A DNA stretch of 64,000 nt, from assembly GCA_026119935.1 (NCBI GenBank), contig JALRMH010000001.1, positions 186,001-250,000 of the forward strand, given 5' to 3'. A model generated the notes under the pieces. The model was not told where the DNA came from. It saw only the letters and a list, made by a program, of their open reading frames with translations, and made no database searches. The position numbers were made by a program, and so were the translations under genes. Below, piece by piece: positions 21,904 through 32,604 of the stretch (its first letter is position 1; each line of letters opens with the position of its first letter). The stretch comes from Endothia cerciana. Lineage: Eukaryota; Ascomycota; Sordariomycetes; Diaporthales; Cryphonectriaceae.

Positions 21904-22973
21904 GACGAGGCTGGTCCTGGAGATCGACGTCGTGAAGCTCCGAGGATGAGGTCCCGAACTCTAACACGGGCTGCCGAACAGAGACGGAGCCGGAGACGGA
22001 GATGGAGAGGGAGAGGGAGAGGGGGGAAAGCGGGAGAGGACAGTCATGGAAAGTGGAAGATGTTGATGCATCCAGCTGCAGGCGCGCAGATAATGCGCCG
22101 TACAGTCGCAGTGGCTGCGTCTGGGTCGATCCGCCATGGGACTTGGCCTGCTGGGTGTGATAGGGCTGAGAGGCGCGGCCTCCACTGGAGTTGGTCCTCT
22201 TCAGGTCTCAGATATGCCTGGTGAGGTGACACTGCATTGTGCCACCAGACAAGATGGGGAACAGGACAGGACAGGGGCCCAGCTGCACGAGGGTGCCAAA
22301 ACCCCCCGGTGAGGGTGTCAACAGCCGCGTCGTATCGCCCACATGCCAACCGCCCCTCTCTGCTATGGTACATATCTGTACTGCCTGTGCCCACAGAAGC
22401 AGGATTACCGCCGGCACATGCAGGCACCACAGCAGCGCTGCAGGATGCTTGAATGTGCTGTAGTATGCTTGCTGCCACTACATACCAAGTACTGTGTGGT
22501 ATGCTCCATTCCGGGCGTGGACCTTCGACCCACGATCCAGGACGCTGCGGATCTTCCCATGTATACTATAGTGCAAGTTGGCGCCCGGGGATGAACCGTT
22601 CGGTGGGGCCCCTGGTGCGGGAGGCTGGAAGGAGGCTCCAACGGCGCTGAACCTTGTCACGTCACCTGAGCCGCCGGAGGGTGTCAGGACCTCGGAACCC
22701 CAGCGTCAGCTGGACACCTCATCCCACCAACTCACCGGAGGACCAAGTGACAGCCACGGCTGATGGCTCTTTCGCGTTCATGTTTTCGCCTTGCAGAGAA
22801 GTCACGTTTCGACGAGCATGGCCTCGCGTGGAGTGGAAGTCAAGGACCCGAGTCTCAGATTCAGCATGCGAACAGAGGGCATTCAGACCGAGGAGTCGGA
22901 TCGGATACGCGGCTCAGACTTCCCACTCCGCGATATAATAATCAGGAGACCAGCCGGACCAGAGATATGGGGC
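21904..22973. other. intergenic region
   Basis: No gene is supported. It contains the GC-rich promoter of the CorA-like gene and beyond it short open frames without features. Confidence 0.5.
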
Positions 22974-23640
22974 TCACGCCCCTTTCTTGCCCTTGCCCTT
23001 GCCAGCTGCCTCGCCCTTGCCCAGGCCATCGCCGCGGAAAGGCCCCCACGCCCAGTCGAGGACCCACAGGACGAGCCCCGGTAGCAGGAAGTAGAAATCG
23101 GCACTGGCGTGGATGCAGGCTGCGATGAAGACCAGGCAGCCCAGGGTGATGTGGAGGTAGTGGGACGTGTTGTAGCTCCTGCGGCGGAGCGCTGGCAGGG
23201 CGGTGATGACGATCGCCAGCATGAAGAGGAAGGAGATCGTCCCCGTGCCGAGCTCGGAGGAGACCTACCGCCCACTTCTATCTTGTCTCTGCCACCGTGG
23301 ATGCTGGGTTGTCGATGTTGTACGCAGCCTTTCTCGGGCTGTCACCCGGGGCGGCAGCGTACGCCCCGGCCAACGTTCTGCGTCGAGCATTCAAGCTGGG
23401 GATCGTAGCCTCGCGCACGGAATGGGCCCACGCTCACGTACGCCAGGCCGATGGTAAGGCCCGTGCAGAGTACCAGGGTGATGAGCAGCAGGAGGGCCTC
23501 GGAAGGTTTCTTTTTATTGCCCTGGACTGTGTGTGGTTCTCCATGACATTCTGGGAGTGCTGCTCCATAGTCGGAGAGGAGACGAGGTTGATATCAAGCA
23601 TCCTGAGACGTCCTGCGTCTTTGACTGTATGGGAGTGCGG
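22974..23640 (-). pseudogene. truncated ferric-reductase-like transmembrane remnant
   Basis: Minus-strand 22974-23264 encodes VSSELGTGTISFLFMLAIVI and continues through LRRRSYNTSHYLHITLGCLV to an IHASADFYFLLPG segment. This is the second half of the ferric-reductase-like membrane domain, with the His residues expected for haem. An upstream exon ending at 23438 supplies one more membrane helix (SEALLLLITLVLCTGLTIGL), joined by a 173-nt intron. That upstream frame has no ATG. The methionine-containing frame (MEQHSQ, MENHTQ) lies one base off, across an A-rich run near 23505-23515, which suggests a frameshift. The first half of the reductase domain and all FAD/NADPH domains are missing, and the protein ends in a Lys/Gly tail. 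It could also be a short living four-helix relative if the frameshift is a sequence error. Confidence 0.5.
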
Positions 23641-23709
23641 CGGGTGACAAAGAAAATGCCATAGTAGTGCTTGAGAAGTAGTCATGATGGCGCCTGATTG
23701 CCCACACAC

Positions 23710-24871
23710 ATGTTCGATCAGGGTCTGAAGTGTATACTCCGTACCGGCAGCGCGGAAGCCAGTCAGGTCGGGGGGCTAGCACTTCGACCTCATGGCAGCT
23801 TTCACTACGAAGCCCAAGCCTACTAGATCGAATCCATCAGCCATGCGGGTGCTGAAGCCTCGAGCTCGGGTTGCTAAAGACGGGCTGGGCCGACGCCCCG
23901 AGGCTGCGTCATGACTACCAAGCCTCGTGCGAACGCGAAGATACAGTACGGGTGGAGACGAAGGAGGAATCACCATCCAGTCTCTCTGTGATGAGCATTA
24001 GAGATTGCGCCTTTGCCGTGAGTATAGCCAGCTCACAACTTACGGCGAGATTTAACTGTGCGCTGCTGTCAAGACGACTCGAGAACTTTCTCACCCCGTT
24101 GTATTACCCCGACTAACAAAGACGAAACAGGAAAAGGAGACAAAAACAAGGGGGGGGGGGGTTGTTACACCTCTACCACCAAATAACAAGGCCGTACAAT
24201 TACCCCATCAGCCAGCGTTCCCCAGGGTCCAAGTGCTAAATGTAAATATAGGGGCTATGCGAGGGAAAAGGCAGCCGAGGTCGTGGCATGGGGAGATACC
24301 GAAGCGGCAAACGACGTTCTCTGTCGCGGCTCTTGTGACGCCACTTGGCAGAGCCTGCAGGTATTGAGGCGTTGTTCCGGGGTGGGCCGGCACCTCTAGT
24401 GATGTCCTGCTGGGTGACCACGGCGAATCTGATCAAATTGTGTAATTTATTCCCCTGAGAGGTTCCTGAAGTATGCAGTGTGATCCTCGGCACCTCTGCT
24501 GAGCAGTCACAGCAGCATTTCGCGTTATGACTGCTGCGGTCCCCACCTCAAAGAGTCATAGTGCTTAGGTCCTCATATGAACGTACAATAAACAGTATCT
24601 TCTTCAGGAAGCAGTCCGTGTAACATCTTTTCCACCTTCTCAACTTACCATAGTTGTACATCTCTTAAGTAACCAAATCATCCCCCCTTCCCCCCCCCCC
24701 AAAAAAAAAACTACAGCCACCACCCCGAAGTCACAGGGGCATACACTGTGGGCTGTGCACTTTACCAGACCCGCCTCGACCCAGGCCAGCACCTTGAAAG
24801 AGTACCAGACAAATCCATACCGGCCATTTGGACAGCCACCGAGTTTGAACAAAAAGAGATCCTGTTGGGCG
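23710..24871. other. intergenic region
   Basis: No gene is seen. It holds a 12-base G run at 24150-24161 and a C11-A10 tract at 24690-24710. Confidence 0.5.
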
Positions 24872-25649
24872 ATGTGTTGCATTGTTGAACGCATCTCGGC
24901 GGACGAGGCCGGGGTTGCCTATTACCTGGAACGGTACAAGCCGTTCAGGCTGTTGTCACTCGAATGCGACCCTTCAGGTAAGTCAAGTATCTACCTGATT
25001 TCATCATCATCAAATCAGACAAGCCCCACCACAGCGGTAGGATGACTCGTGCCCACCCCGCCAGCTGCTGGATACTGACGGCTGTGGTATCCACCGCCAC
25101 CTCCCTGCCGCCAAGCATGAACGTACCCTGGGACGTTTATAGTGGGCGGACGATGTCGTATGGGTGCCTGCTCACATGCCTGCAGCCTTTGGCTCGACAC
25201 TTAGCCGTGAGCAGGCCTTCGACGATCAACTATGGCGGGGCCGGCTGCTCAACCCTCGAAGAAGCACCTTCGTCGCACGGAAAAAGGACGCGGCGCAACG
25301 TATCCTCTCGTCCATCACTCTGGTCGGGCCGGATCCCGTCTCCCAAGAGCTCAAGTCGAGGTTCAGCCTCGCCGGCCAGACCCTCCACTGGGAACTAAAC
25401 GGCGTCTTCACCCTACCCCAGGCGCGCCGTCGGGGCATTGCAGCCGCGGTCATGAACACGGCGAAGCAGCATGCCCTGGCCGAGGCTGGACCACATGACA
25501 GTGATTGTCTCCTCACTGCGGTCGTCTACACGGAGAATGGCGCGGCCAAATCTTGGTATGAGAAGATGGGCTTTGCCGTGTACAGACAAGGCGAGGACCA
25601 GGGCCGGCCTACGAGTGGACTCGTGTTGTATTTGCCGGCCCCTCGGTGA
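24872..25649 (+). CDS. GNAT-family N-acetyltransferase
   Basis: Two exons (24872-24977 and 25186-25649) with a GTAAGT...CTGCAG intron of 208 nt join in phase to 189 residues. The N-terminal helix pair RISADEAGVAYYLERYKPFR joins at the splice to DPSAFGSTLSREQAFDD, the typical order of fungal GNAT enzymes. The acetyl-CoA-binding core is visible as NGVFTLPQARRRGIAAAVMN (motif A; the R-R-x-G-I loop binds the pyrophosphate), followed by LLTAVVYTENGAAKSWYEKM and GFAVYR (motif B). Members transfer acetyl from acetyl-CoA to small amines or proteins; the substrate is unknown. An upstream in-frame methionine at 24755 is possible, but the intervening residues look noncoding. Confidence 0.85.
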
Positions 25650-26923
25650 GAACACTGGGGGAGCCTCGCGGATCATGGATAGTGAAGAACAAGCGAGTCG
25701 CCTCACGATAGGTCCAGCGAGGCAGCCCAGGGGGAAATGGGATTTTGCTCGCTGAGGGGCCCTTGGAAGGCGAGTTGTAATGTTCAACCAGGCCCCAGGT
25801 TTTGGTCACGTTCCTGTGAACTCCGCCCACCCGGGCAGAGGGGGATGCTCCGGATATATTGGACGTTTAAGCTCATTGCGACCCACTCTGCCTCTCAGCA
25901 TGATCTATTTCGGCATGTTTGGACGAATGAGACGAGATGACCAACCTGTCACAGCCCGTCGCTCGCAGCTCGGTAGCCCCTTTTCGGTTCGTCCTGTCAA
26001 TGTCAAACGAAACGCCTAGCCGCCAAGGAACAAGGGTGTATAAGCTTGTTTCCCTGCACGGTGCCCAATGTCGATCGCCTCAGGATCTGCAGGGGCTTCA
26101 GTGGCTTGCGCTTGTCGAAGGGGGGGGCCTGATCGGCATTGGCACCCATGAGCCGCATTAATTGGCCTCCCTCCGACCTAGCCGTGCCAGCCAATCGATG
26201 ATCGCTGGCCACCTCCTGCGAGCCGGAGATGAGGCAGGACCGCCAACCACTCGGTCGAGCAACGGTCGACGACCACAGGTCCTGTGGTGGCGCTGTGGCC
26301 TGACGTCTTGTCACCACCCATCCCACCAATCCATAGGCGAGGAGCTCGTTGCATTGACGATGGCTCTGCTCCTTGCCTCTGCAGGACTGCCGCCGGCCTC
26401 TTCACATCTGCCTGGGTCATGGATGGAGCCCCCCTCCTGATTCCTCGCTCTGGTGGGGTGTTCCACTTGATATGGCTACAGAATGCTCTCACTCGACGGC
26501 CGAGTCTGGGATCGCCCATTGCCTGGTCGTCTCATCCCAGGCTTCTCTAGATTAACCTTTCAAATCCCCGATACCAGTTGTCATATGCGGACATTCGGAC
26601 CACTCATTTGTGGATCCCAGGGACATGGACATCACGTTTACCTTCCACCCAGTGCTCGGCCCCAACAGACTATAAGGGCTAATTCATGTCCCTATCTCAG
26701 TTATAAGACTTGCGCAGAGGCCCTTCCCCAGCAAGCCTCCATCGTCCTTCTTGACATCGGGCTACTCCCTGCTGCCTTCCCATAAGCCGTTCCTCCGGCT
26801 TTCTTGTTCAACCAACTACCCCGGTGGTATTCTCATTCTCTCGTTTCCACCAAGGTGCCTGCCTTCATCTTGTCTCACCTCACCTACCCTCGCCCCCACG
26901 CGCATTGGTATTACTCCTCCAAG
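25650..26923. other. intergenic region upstream of the protease
   Basis: No gene is seen. Its right end carries two TATAAG elements and a pyrimidine-rich leader before the protease start. Confidence 0.5.
26671..26707 (+). promoter_or_regulatory. paired TATAAG elements, putative protease promoter
   Basis: TATAAG occurs at 26671 and again at 26702, about 220-250 bases before the protease ATG. Spacing and strand fit core promoter elements with a leader of about 190 bases. This is inference from position only. Confidence 0.35.
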
Positions 26924-28498
26924 ATGCAGACCTTTGGCTCTTACCTGGTGACGCTCCTGGCCGCCAGTGCCGAGCTCGCCTCCGCCCTCCCCCAGAGGAT
27001 GGATATGGTCCAGCTGGAACGACGGGCGCCAGGACATAGGCTCACCGTCCCCGTCGCTCACAACCCCAGCCGGCGCAGCAATCTGGCACATCCCGCCCTG
27101 GCTCGCGCCAAGGCACTCCGAAAGTACGGTGCCACCCTTCCTACCGACGTCCAGGGCGTCGTGGACAGGTTTTCCCTCCCTACCAAGCGCGGGAGCGAAG
27201 AGGGAACCGTCGCCGCCGCCTCCTCGGACGAGGACACCGAGTGGGTTGCCAGCATCTCGGTCGGCACACCGGCCCAGACCCTCCCGATGGACTTCGACAC
27301 AGGCTCCGCGGACCTGTGGGTCATGAGCGCCTCAAGCTCAGGGACCTCGGGCCACAAGACCTACGACGCGAGCAGCAGCACCTCTGCCACGAAGATGACC
27401 GGGTCCACGTGGTCCATCAGCTATGGAGACGGCAGTTCCTCCAGCGGGACCGTCTACAAGGACGCCGTCACGATCGGAAACCTGACGGTGAGCAGCCAGG
27501 CCGTCGAGGTGGCCACGACGGTGAGCTCGGAGTTCACCGAGGACACCGCGATCAGCGGCCTCGTCGGTCTTGCCATGAGCTCGATCAACACGGTCCAGCC
27601 CACGGCTCAGTCGACGTGGTTCGACAATATCAAGTCCGACCTGGAGTCCCCGCTCTTCACGGCCGACCTGAAGCACGAGACCACAGGCTCCTACAACTTT
27701 GGCTACATCGACGCTTCCGCCCACACTGGCACGATCTACTATGCGGACCTCATCACCAGTGGCGAGTATGGCGGCTTCTGGACATTCGCGGCCAGCGGAT
27801 ACACAGTAGGCACCAGTACATCCTCGAGTTCCGGCTCGGGCAGCAGCTCCGTTCCCACCGCCACCTCATCTGGGTCTTCCCCCACAGGATTCTCCGGAAG
27901 CACGAGTCCATATGGTGGCGGAAGCTCCAGCGGCGGGAGCTCTGGTGGCGGAGCTTTTGGCGGCGGAAGTTTTGGCGGAGATTACAACGGTGGAGATGGT
28001 TCCGACTCGTCCAGCTACGACTCGTCCGGCTTCGACGGACTCCTCGACGGCTTGGAAGACTCCTGGTTCAAGAAGGCGAAGCGCGCGACCAAGACCACCC
28101 CTGCGAAGCACTCCGTCACGCGTGCCGACACCGCGATCACCGGCATCGCCGACACGGGCACGACCCTGCTCATGCTCCCCGACACCGTCGTCTCCGCGTA
28201 CTACGCGCAGGTGAGCGGCGCCACCGAGAGCGAGGAGGAGGGCGGCTACGTCTTCTCGTGCACAGCCACGCTGCCCGACTTCACTTTTAGCGTCGGGGAC
28301 GGCGAGATCACCGTGCCCGGCACCTACATCAACTTCCAGCCCGTCAGCTCGGGCTCCTCGCAGTGCTACGGCGGCATCCAGAGCGATAGCGGCATCGGCA
28401 TGGCCATCTTCGGGGATATCGCCCTGAAGTCGGCGCTCGTGGTCTTCGACTCTGGTAACAGCCGGCTGGGCTGGGCTGCAAAGGATACCTCGTCGTAG
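26924..28498 (+). CDS. secreted aspartic protease (peptidase A1) with Gly/Ser insert
   Basis: The intronless gene encodes 524 residues. The start at 26924 is chosen because a signal peptide follows (MQTFGSYLVTLLAASAELAS). A propeptide runs to a Kex2-type site (LPTKR) before GSEEG. The catalytic aspartates are in DFDTGSADLWV (D125) and ADTGTTLLMLP (D410), and the flap is ISYGDGSSSSGTVYKD. The C-terminal disulfide (SCTATLPDF to QCYGG) is present. The core resembles endothiapepsin and penicillopepsin-type acid proteases. The unusual part is about 100 residues inserted between GYTVG and TAITGIADTG (about 297-401). This insert is rich in Ser and Gly, then acidic, and ends in basic KKAKR, a second potential Kex2 site. 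The enzyme is expected to be secreted or, less likely, wall-associated; no GPI signal is seen. Confidence 0.93.
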   Translation: MQTFGSYLVTLLAASAELASALPQRMDMVQLERRAPGHRLTVPVAHNPSRRSNLAHPALARAKALRKYGATLPTDVQGVVDRFSLPTKRGSEEGTVAAASSDEDTEWVASISVGTPAQTLPMDFDTGSADLWVMSASSSGTSGHKTYDASSSTSATKMTGSTWSISYGDGSSSSGTVYKDAVTIGNLTVSSQAVEVATTVSSEFTEDTAISGLVGLAMSSINTVQPTAQSTWFDNIKSDLESPLFTADLKHETTGSYNFGYIDASAHTGTIYYADLITSGEYGGFWTFAASGYTVGTSTSSSSGSGSSSVPTATSSGSSPTGFSGSTSPYGGGSSSGGSSGGGAFGGGSFGGDYNGGDGSDSSSYDSSGFDGLLDGLEDSWFKKAKRATKTTPAKHSVTRADTAITGIADTGTTLLMLPDTVVSAYYAQVSGATESEEEGGYVFSCTATLPDFTFSVGDGEITVPGTYINFQPVSSGSSQCYGGIQSDSGIGMAIFGDIALKSALVVFDSGNSRLGWAAKDTSS

Positions 28499-30312
28499 GC
28501 GATGGTAGGGAAAGCATGAACAGCGGATATGTGTGTTTAGTCTGGTGAGATGATATCCCAAAGATTGTTGGTGGAGTCTAGGCAAGGCGTCCCTCTGGAT
28601 GGTATGGAGCCAAGCATTTGTATATGAATTTTACTTCTTCGTCTGTCCGTCTTCTTGTTGTCGTCCCTTCTTGCCTGTGAAACAGTGATGTCCCCGGAAC
28701 TTCCCCGTAAGATGCCTAGAGAGTGAGGGTACGTTGCCATCCCGTAAACATTGGTCTCGATTGGAATTTGGGTCGCCGTTATGCTGCACGGCCGTAGGGA
28801 GCACCAACGCCAGGGGCCTGCTCATCAACCACACTTTTTGCACCTGCCCATAACAAAACCCCTTTGACCGGTCATCTCAGCAGTAAGATCGTAGGATCTA
28901 CTATCTACTCAGTGGACTGTACCCAACCGAAAGACATTGGCTTGTTCTCGACACATCGTCACATCATACGGGTCAACAACGAGCCAGCCGAAGAAGATGA
29001 GTCTTGCAGTGGTGCGTTCGGATCCTATACTAACTGGTCGTTCTCTTTTCTTTTTTCTCTCTTTTGGTAGCCTTACCACTTTGATATACACAGGCTTGTC
29101 TTATTGCCGTCTAGGTCACTGGGATGGTGAGCCCCTCGCACTCTATATGTACTACCGTCCTACTTATATCATGATCCGCTTGTTGTGAAGCTCACTGTTG
29201 GACCCGTCGCCTCTACCCACCACAGCCACGCCGCACCCCCATCCTCCTGAGGCCGACAGCCTTTGTCTCGTCGAGCCTCCGGGCCGATGTCGAGTCGCCG
29301 GCGAGACGGGTCCGGGGACGGTGGACAGGAAACCTTCCCGATCCGGCACCCTTGTCTTCGGGGGTCACGCCGCGATTGGTCCCCGGAACTGACGCTGCGG
29401 GCCGCCCCGGATGTCTGAATTATTTGGGTTGGGGGGGTGGGGGGGAAGGGGGCTCTACCATTATAATAGACCCTGGGCGATGGGGGCGCTTAACTATAGA
29501 TCGGTCCACGAACGCGGCGGTCTTTTTGGTAACGCTATCGCTGCCGCCCAGCGTCTCCTTTCTGGTTCTCTGTACCGCATTCAGCCTCCTCCTCGGCGAG
29601 ACTTTCAGGGGGCGGAGGGGCCGGCTAGCGTGCGCCCTGCAGTGCGGTAGCCGCCTACGTGGTGCCGCCGACAGCTGCGGCCGCGTCCTGTGAGCAGAGC
29701 TGCATCCTGACGGCGGTAGTTCCCAGGGAGCGAATGCCCACCCTGTCCTGTGTGGACGGGACCACTCCACCTGTGGCGGTCCACGTGTCATTCTCGCCTC
29801 GGTTGCCGTCTAGACCACCTCAGGCCGCTGCCAGCGTGTAGATCACGCCCTCCGCAGCGGGCCTCCGCGTTTAGGCTGATTGCTCCTCGACGGATCTCTT
29901 GGTCAACAGAGGCTGTGCTGGACCTTTCGGCCGCGGTTCGAGCCGGTGGTATGCTTGATTAGAGGGGCAGCTTGTACTGTCTACGGACGATCTACGATCT
30001 GCAGGCGCCCCTCGCCCGAGACATCGACTCGTGTTCTCGTCTCGTGGTCTCACAAGCAGCACGAGGCCCTGTGGGACAAACTAGGTTCCAGATGACGTGG
30101 CGGGCATGGAAGCCTGTGTGTATTATAATAATTCCAGTGTGATAATTATCTCCCGAGAATGTAAGCTGCCACAGGATAACATCTTCCGCCGCCGTATAGT
30201 ACTCCCTCAATTCCCCACCGTGAAAGCAGATATAGCTCTATGCACATAATCTAAGCCGGCGAAACCCGGCCACCAGTGGTATCTGAATCGTAAACCTCGT
30301 GGACACCGGACA
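28499..30312. other. intergenic region
   Basis: No gene is supported in 1.8 kb. A perfect TGACCGGTCA palindrome occurs at 28865-28874 and a G-rich stretch near 29425-29450. Confidence 0.5.
28865..28874. promoter_or_regulatory. TGACCGGTCA palindrome
   Basis: This is a perfect ten-base palindrome identical to the one upstream of AMP deaminase. It is about 370 bases past the protease stop and far from any supported start codon, so a regulatory role here is uncertain. Confidence 0.2.
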
Positions 30313-31524
30313 CTATAACAGCATCAGCGACGGGCTGATGGCGGCCACAACAACACACAAGGCCGCCAGGCCACGCGCCTGTGGCCCGCTCGCGGCGGCA
30401 GCGGACGTCGAGAAGGGGCTGCCGCCGCCGATGCCGCTGGTCTCCTTGGAGCTGCTGCTCTTGGTGCTCGAGGAGGAGCCTGCTGTGGTCGACGTGAACA
30501 GTGTCCCGGTGTAGGTTCCGGGCGTCCCGGTCGCCATGACCAGACTGTCGTCGCCCGGGGTGGAGGTGGCTGCCGAAGAGCCGTCCTCAACCTCGGCGGA
30601 GAGCGTGACCGTGAGGGTGGCGGACTTTGCCGTGGCGGCCCTGGGGGTCGAAGCCGTTTCCTTCGTGGTCTTCCCGGCAGCACTCTGGGTGCTCGTCGAG
30701 CTCTCTATAGAGGTCGTGGTGGCTTCGGCCGACGTGCTAGGCCGGCTCACCGAGTCCTGCGGTGTTGTCTGCGATGAGATCGTGGTGGGCTCGCTGGGAG
30801 TCGACGGGGATGATGTCGGCAGCACGATTATCGAAGACGTTGCGGCCGCAGTCGACTCCACCGTAGGTGTAGCAGGTACGGCTTCTGAAGTTGACAGCGC
30901 AGAGGCAGTCGCCTCCGCCTCCGTCGATGAAGGGGCCGCTCGTGTAGTTGTTTCGGCCTCAGCTGTTGGCTGCGCCGAGGTGGTCGCAGCCAGGGTGGCC
31001 GTCGGCTCTGCGGTGCTCGGTTGGGCAAGAGGCGTCTGGCTTTGTATCTCAGCCGTCGACGCCGGCGTAGGTGCAGCATATGTGGTCGAGGGCGCCTCGG
31101 TGGACGCGGACGTGGATATGGGTGTGGCCGTGGCCGTGGCCGTGGCTGCGGACGTATACGAGACGGCCGTCGCCAGCAGACTCGAGGCCGCGGTCGCAGC
31201 CTCTTCGATCTCATCGTCCGAGACAGGCTTCTCGAGGTCCTTGCAGCCAGTCTGCATTGGCGTCAAGAGGTCCGCGTCCACGCCCGACAGTCCGTCCGAG
31301 CACTGTAACAGCATGCAGGCCTCCACGGTCTCCAGCAGGGTGTCTCTTGAGGCCACGCACATATCCTTCTGGCTGTCCTCGGAATCCGTACTGTATCCGG
31401 CCGTCTGGATACAGGCATAGGCACAATCTGTGAAAGTGAAGGTCACGGCGCCACCTCCGAGCACATGGCGCGGGAGGAGGGCGGCGGTGAGGAGTAGGGC
31501 ACTCCGGAGGCCGGTAGGGAGCAT
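30313..31524 (-). CDS. mucin-like GPI-anchored protein with six-cysteine head
   Basis: The intronless gene encodes 403 residues. A signal peptide (MLPTGLRSALLLTAALLPRH) leads into a compact N-terminal domain with six cysteines: DCAYAC, DMC, EAC, LQC and TGC, within residues 33 to about 93. This head resembles the small extracellular domains often found before Ser/Thr stalks in fungi and is loosely CFEM-like, but has fewer cysteines. Residues 110-375 form a Ser/Thr/Ala-rich stalk that should be heavily O-mannosylated. The C-terminus has a small-residue stretch followed by a hydrophobic tail (LAALCVVVAAISPSLMLL), a GPI-attachment signal. It is probably a plasma-membrane sensor or wall protein. 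Confidence 0.82.
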   Translation of the reverse strand: MLPTGLRSALLLTAALLPRHVLGGGAVTFTFTDCAYACIQTAGYSTDSEDSQKDMCVASRDTLLETVEACMLLQCSDGLSGVDADLLTPMQTGCKDLEKPVSDDEIEEAATAASSLLATAVSYTSAATATATATPISTSASTEAPSTTYAAPTPASTAEIQSQTPLAQPSTAEPTATLAATTSAQPTAEAETTTRAAPSSTEAEATASALSTSEAVPATPTVESTAAATSSIIVLPTSSPSTPSEPTTISSQTTPQDSVSRPSTSAEATTTSIESSTSTQSAAGKTTKETASTPRAATAKSATLTVTLSAEVEDGSSAATSTPGDDSLVMATGTPGTYTGTLFTSTTAGSSSSTKSSSSKETSGIGGGSPFSTSAAAASGPQARGLAALCVVVAAISPSLMLL

Positions 31525-32604
31525 CTTGCTCGACCTCTCGTTCCAAACGAAAGAAAGTGGCTTGAAGAGCGACAGACGAGCGTCAATCGAAGGAGAGAAC
31601 GTGCTGGCCAGCAGCCGAAGAGGGCCACTGCTGAGGCACTGCGGTCAACAGGCACAAGGGACTGGAGATGTCTTCGTGATGATCACAGCTCGCTTGAGAA
31701 GTGAAAGGTCGGAAGTCCTTCCGGGCTCTGGGAAAGAAGGTTTTCTCTCCTCTGGAAGCGCCCCTTGCCCAACCACCGCCCTTCCTCCTCTGGTCCTCGT
31801 ATCCCACGTGCGGCCCCCATCTCGTGGAATCATATTCTGTCCGAGAAAGGGGTCTCGTCCCGGTTGCTACAGGCGGATAAATTACCTCCTTTGGGGAACT
31901 CATCGGTACTCTATGGCGCCTGGAATGACGGCATGGAGCGCGTCCGCCAGGTAAGTGGGATCATATGTCCCCAATGCGGTGGAGGATGGAAACATTGGGA
32001 TGCAGACGTATTGGACTTTGAAACGAAACGGGCTAGGGTCTTTGTGGGTTCGCGCACACCTTGAGGAGGAACTCTGAATATCTCGCAGTCGGCTGTCAGA
32101 TTTGCATATAATTCAGGGGCTTTGATGGATCATCCCCAAAACCCCCGCTAACCCAAAAGGAAAGGACTGGGTCTTGTCCTGGAGAAATTCGAGCCGCATC
32201 ACCACCGGCGCTTATCATCTTTCCTCGATCACTGTCCGGCGCCGGCGCCGCACGATCACCGGCTCGAGATTGCCTGGCTTTCGGGGCCTCCACGTTGTTC
32301 TGGACCGTCCGCCCTGTCGGCCTCAGGCCGTGAACAGACTTCCCTCCCATACCAAGGAATAGCCCCAGCAGGTACCTCGCCCAGATGCAGCAACGAGTTC
32401 AAGGATGAGGAAGCTCACCTCCTCCTTCATATGAGATAGTAGTCACGTTACTGTGGAGTATTTGTGATGTTCGGGCTGGGCAGGATTTCATTGCCTCTCA
32501 GTCTATCCTGGAGATGTCTTAACATCAAGCTTGGATCTTCGACCCCATCCCCTTCCCCTTGATCGATTCTCCCCCCCCCCCCCTTCTTCCTTCTAAAACT
32601 TCTC
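31525..32604. other. intergenic region
   Basis: It holds the promoter of the mucin-like gene and the 3' untranslated region of the next gene. A 13-base C run is at 32571-32583. No gene is seen. Confidence 0.5.

Noticed and set aside
27241..28585. Long open frames overlapping the aspartic protease in another plus frame (349 codons) and on the minus strand (239 codons)
   Set aside because: They are shadows of a GC-rich coding region with few stop codons; composition is Arg/His or Arg/Gly-biased and without domains.
29930..29950. GGTTCGAGCC, similar to a tRNA B box
   Set aside because: No A box or cloverleaf can be folded around it; other B-box-like strings in the window fail in the same way.
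30536..31420. 294-codon plus-strand frame rich in Val, Ala and Ser
   Set aside because: It is the exact antisense of the Ser/Thr-rich mucin stalk.
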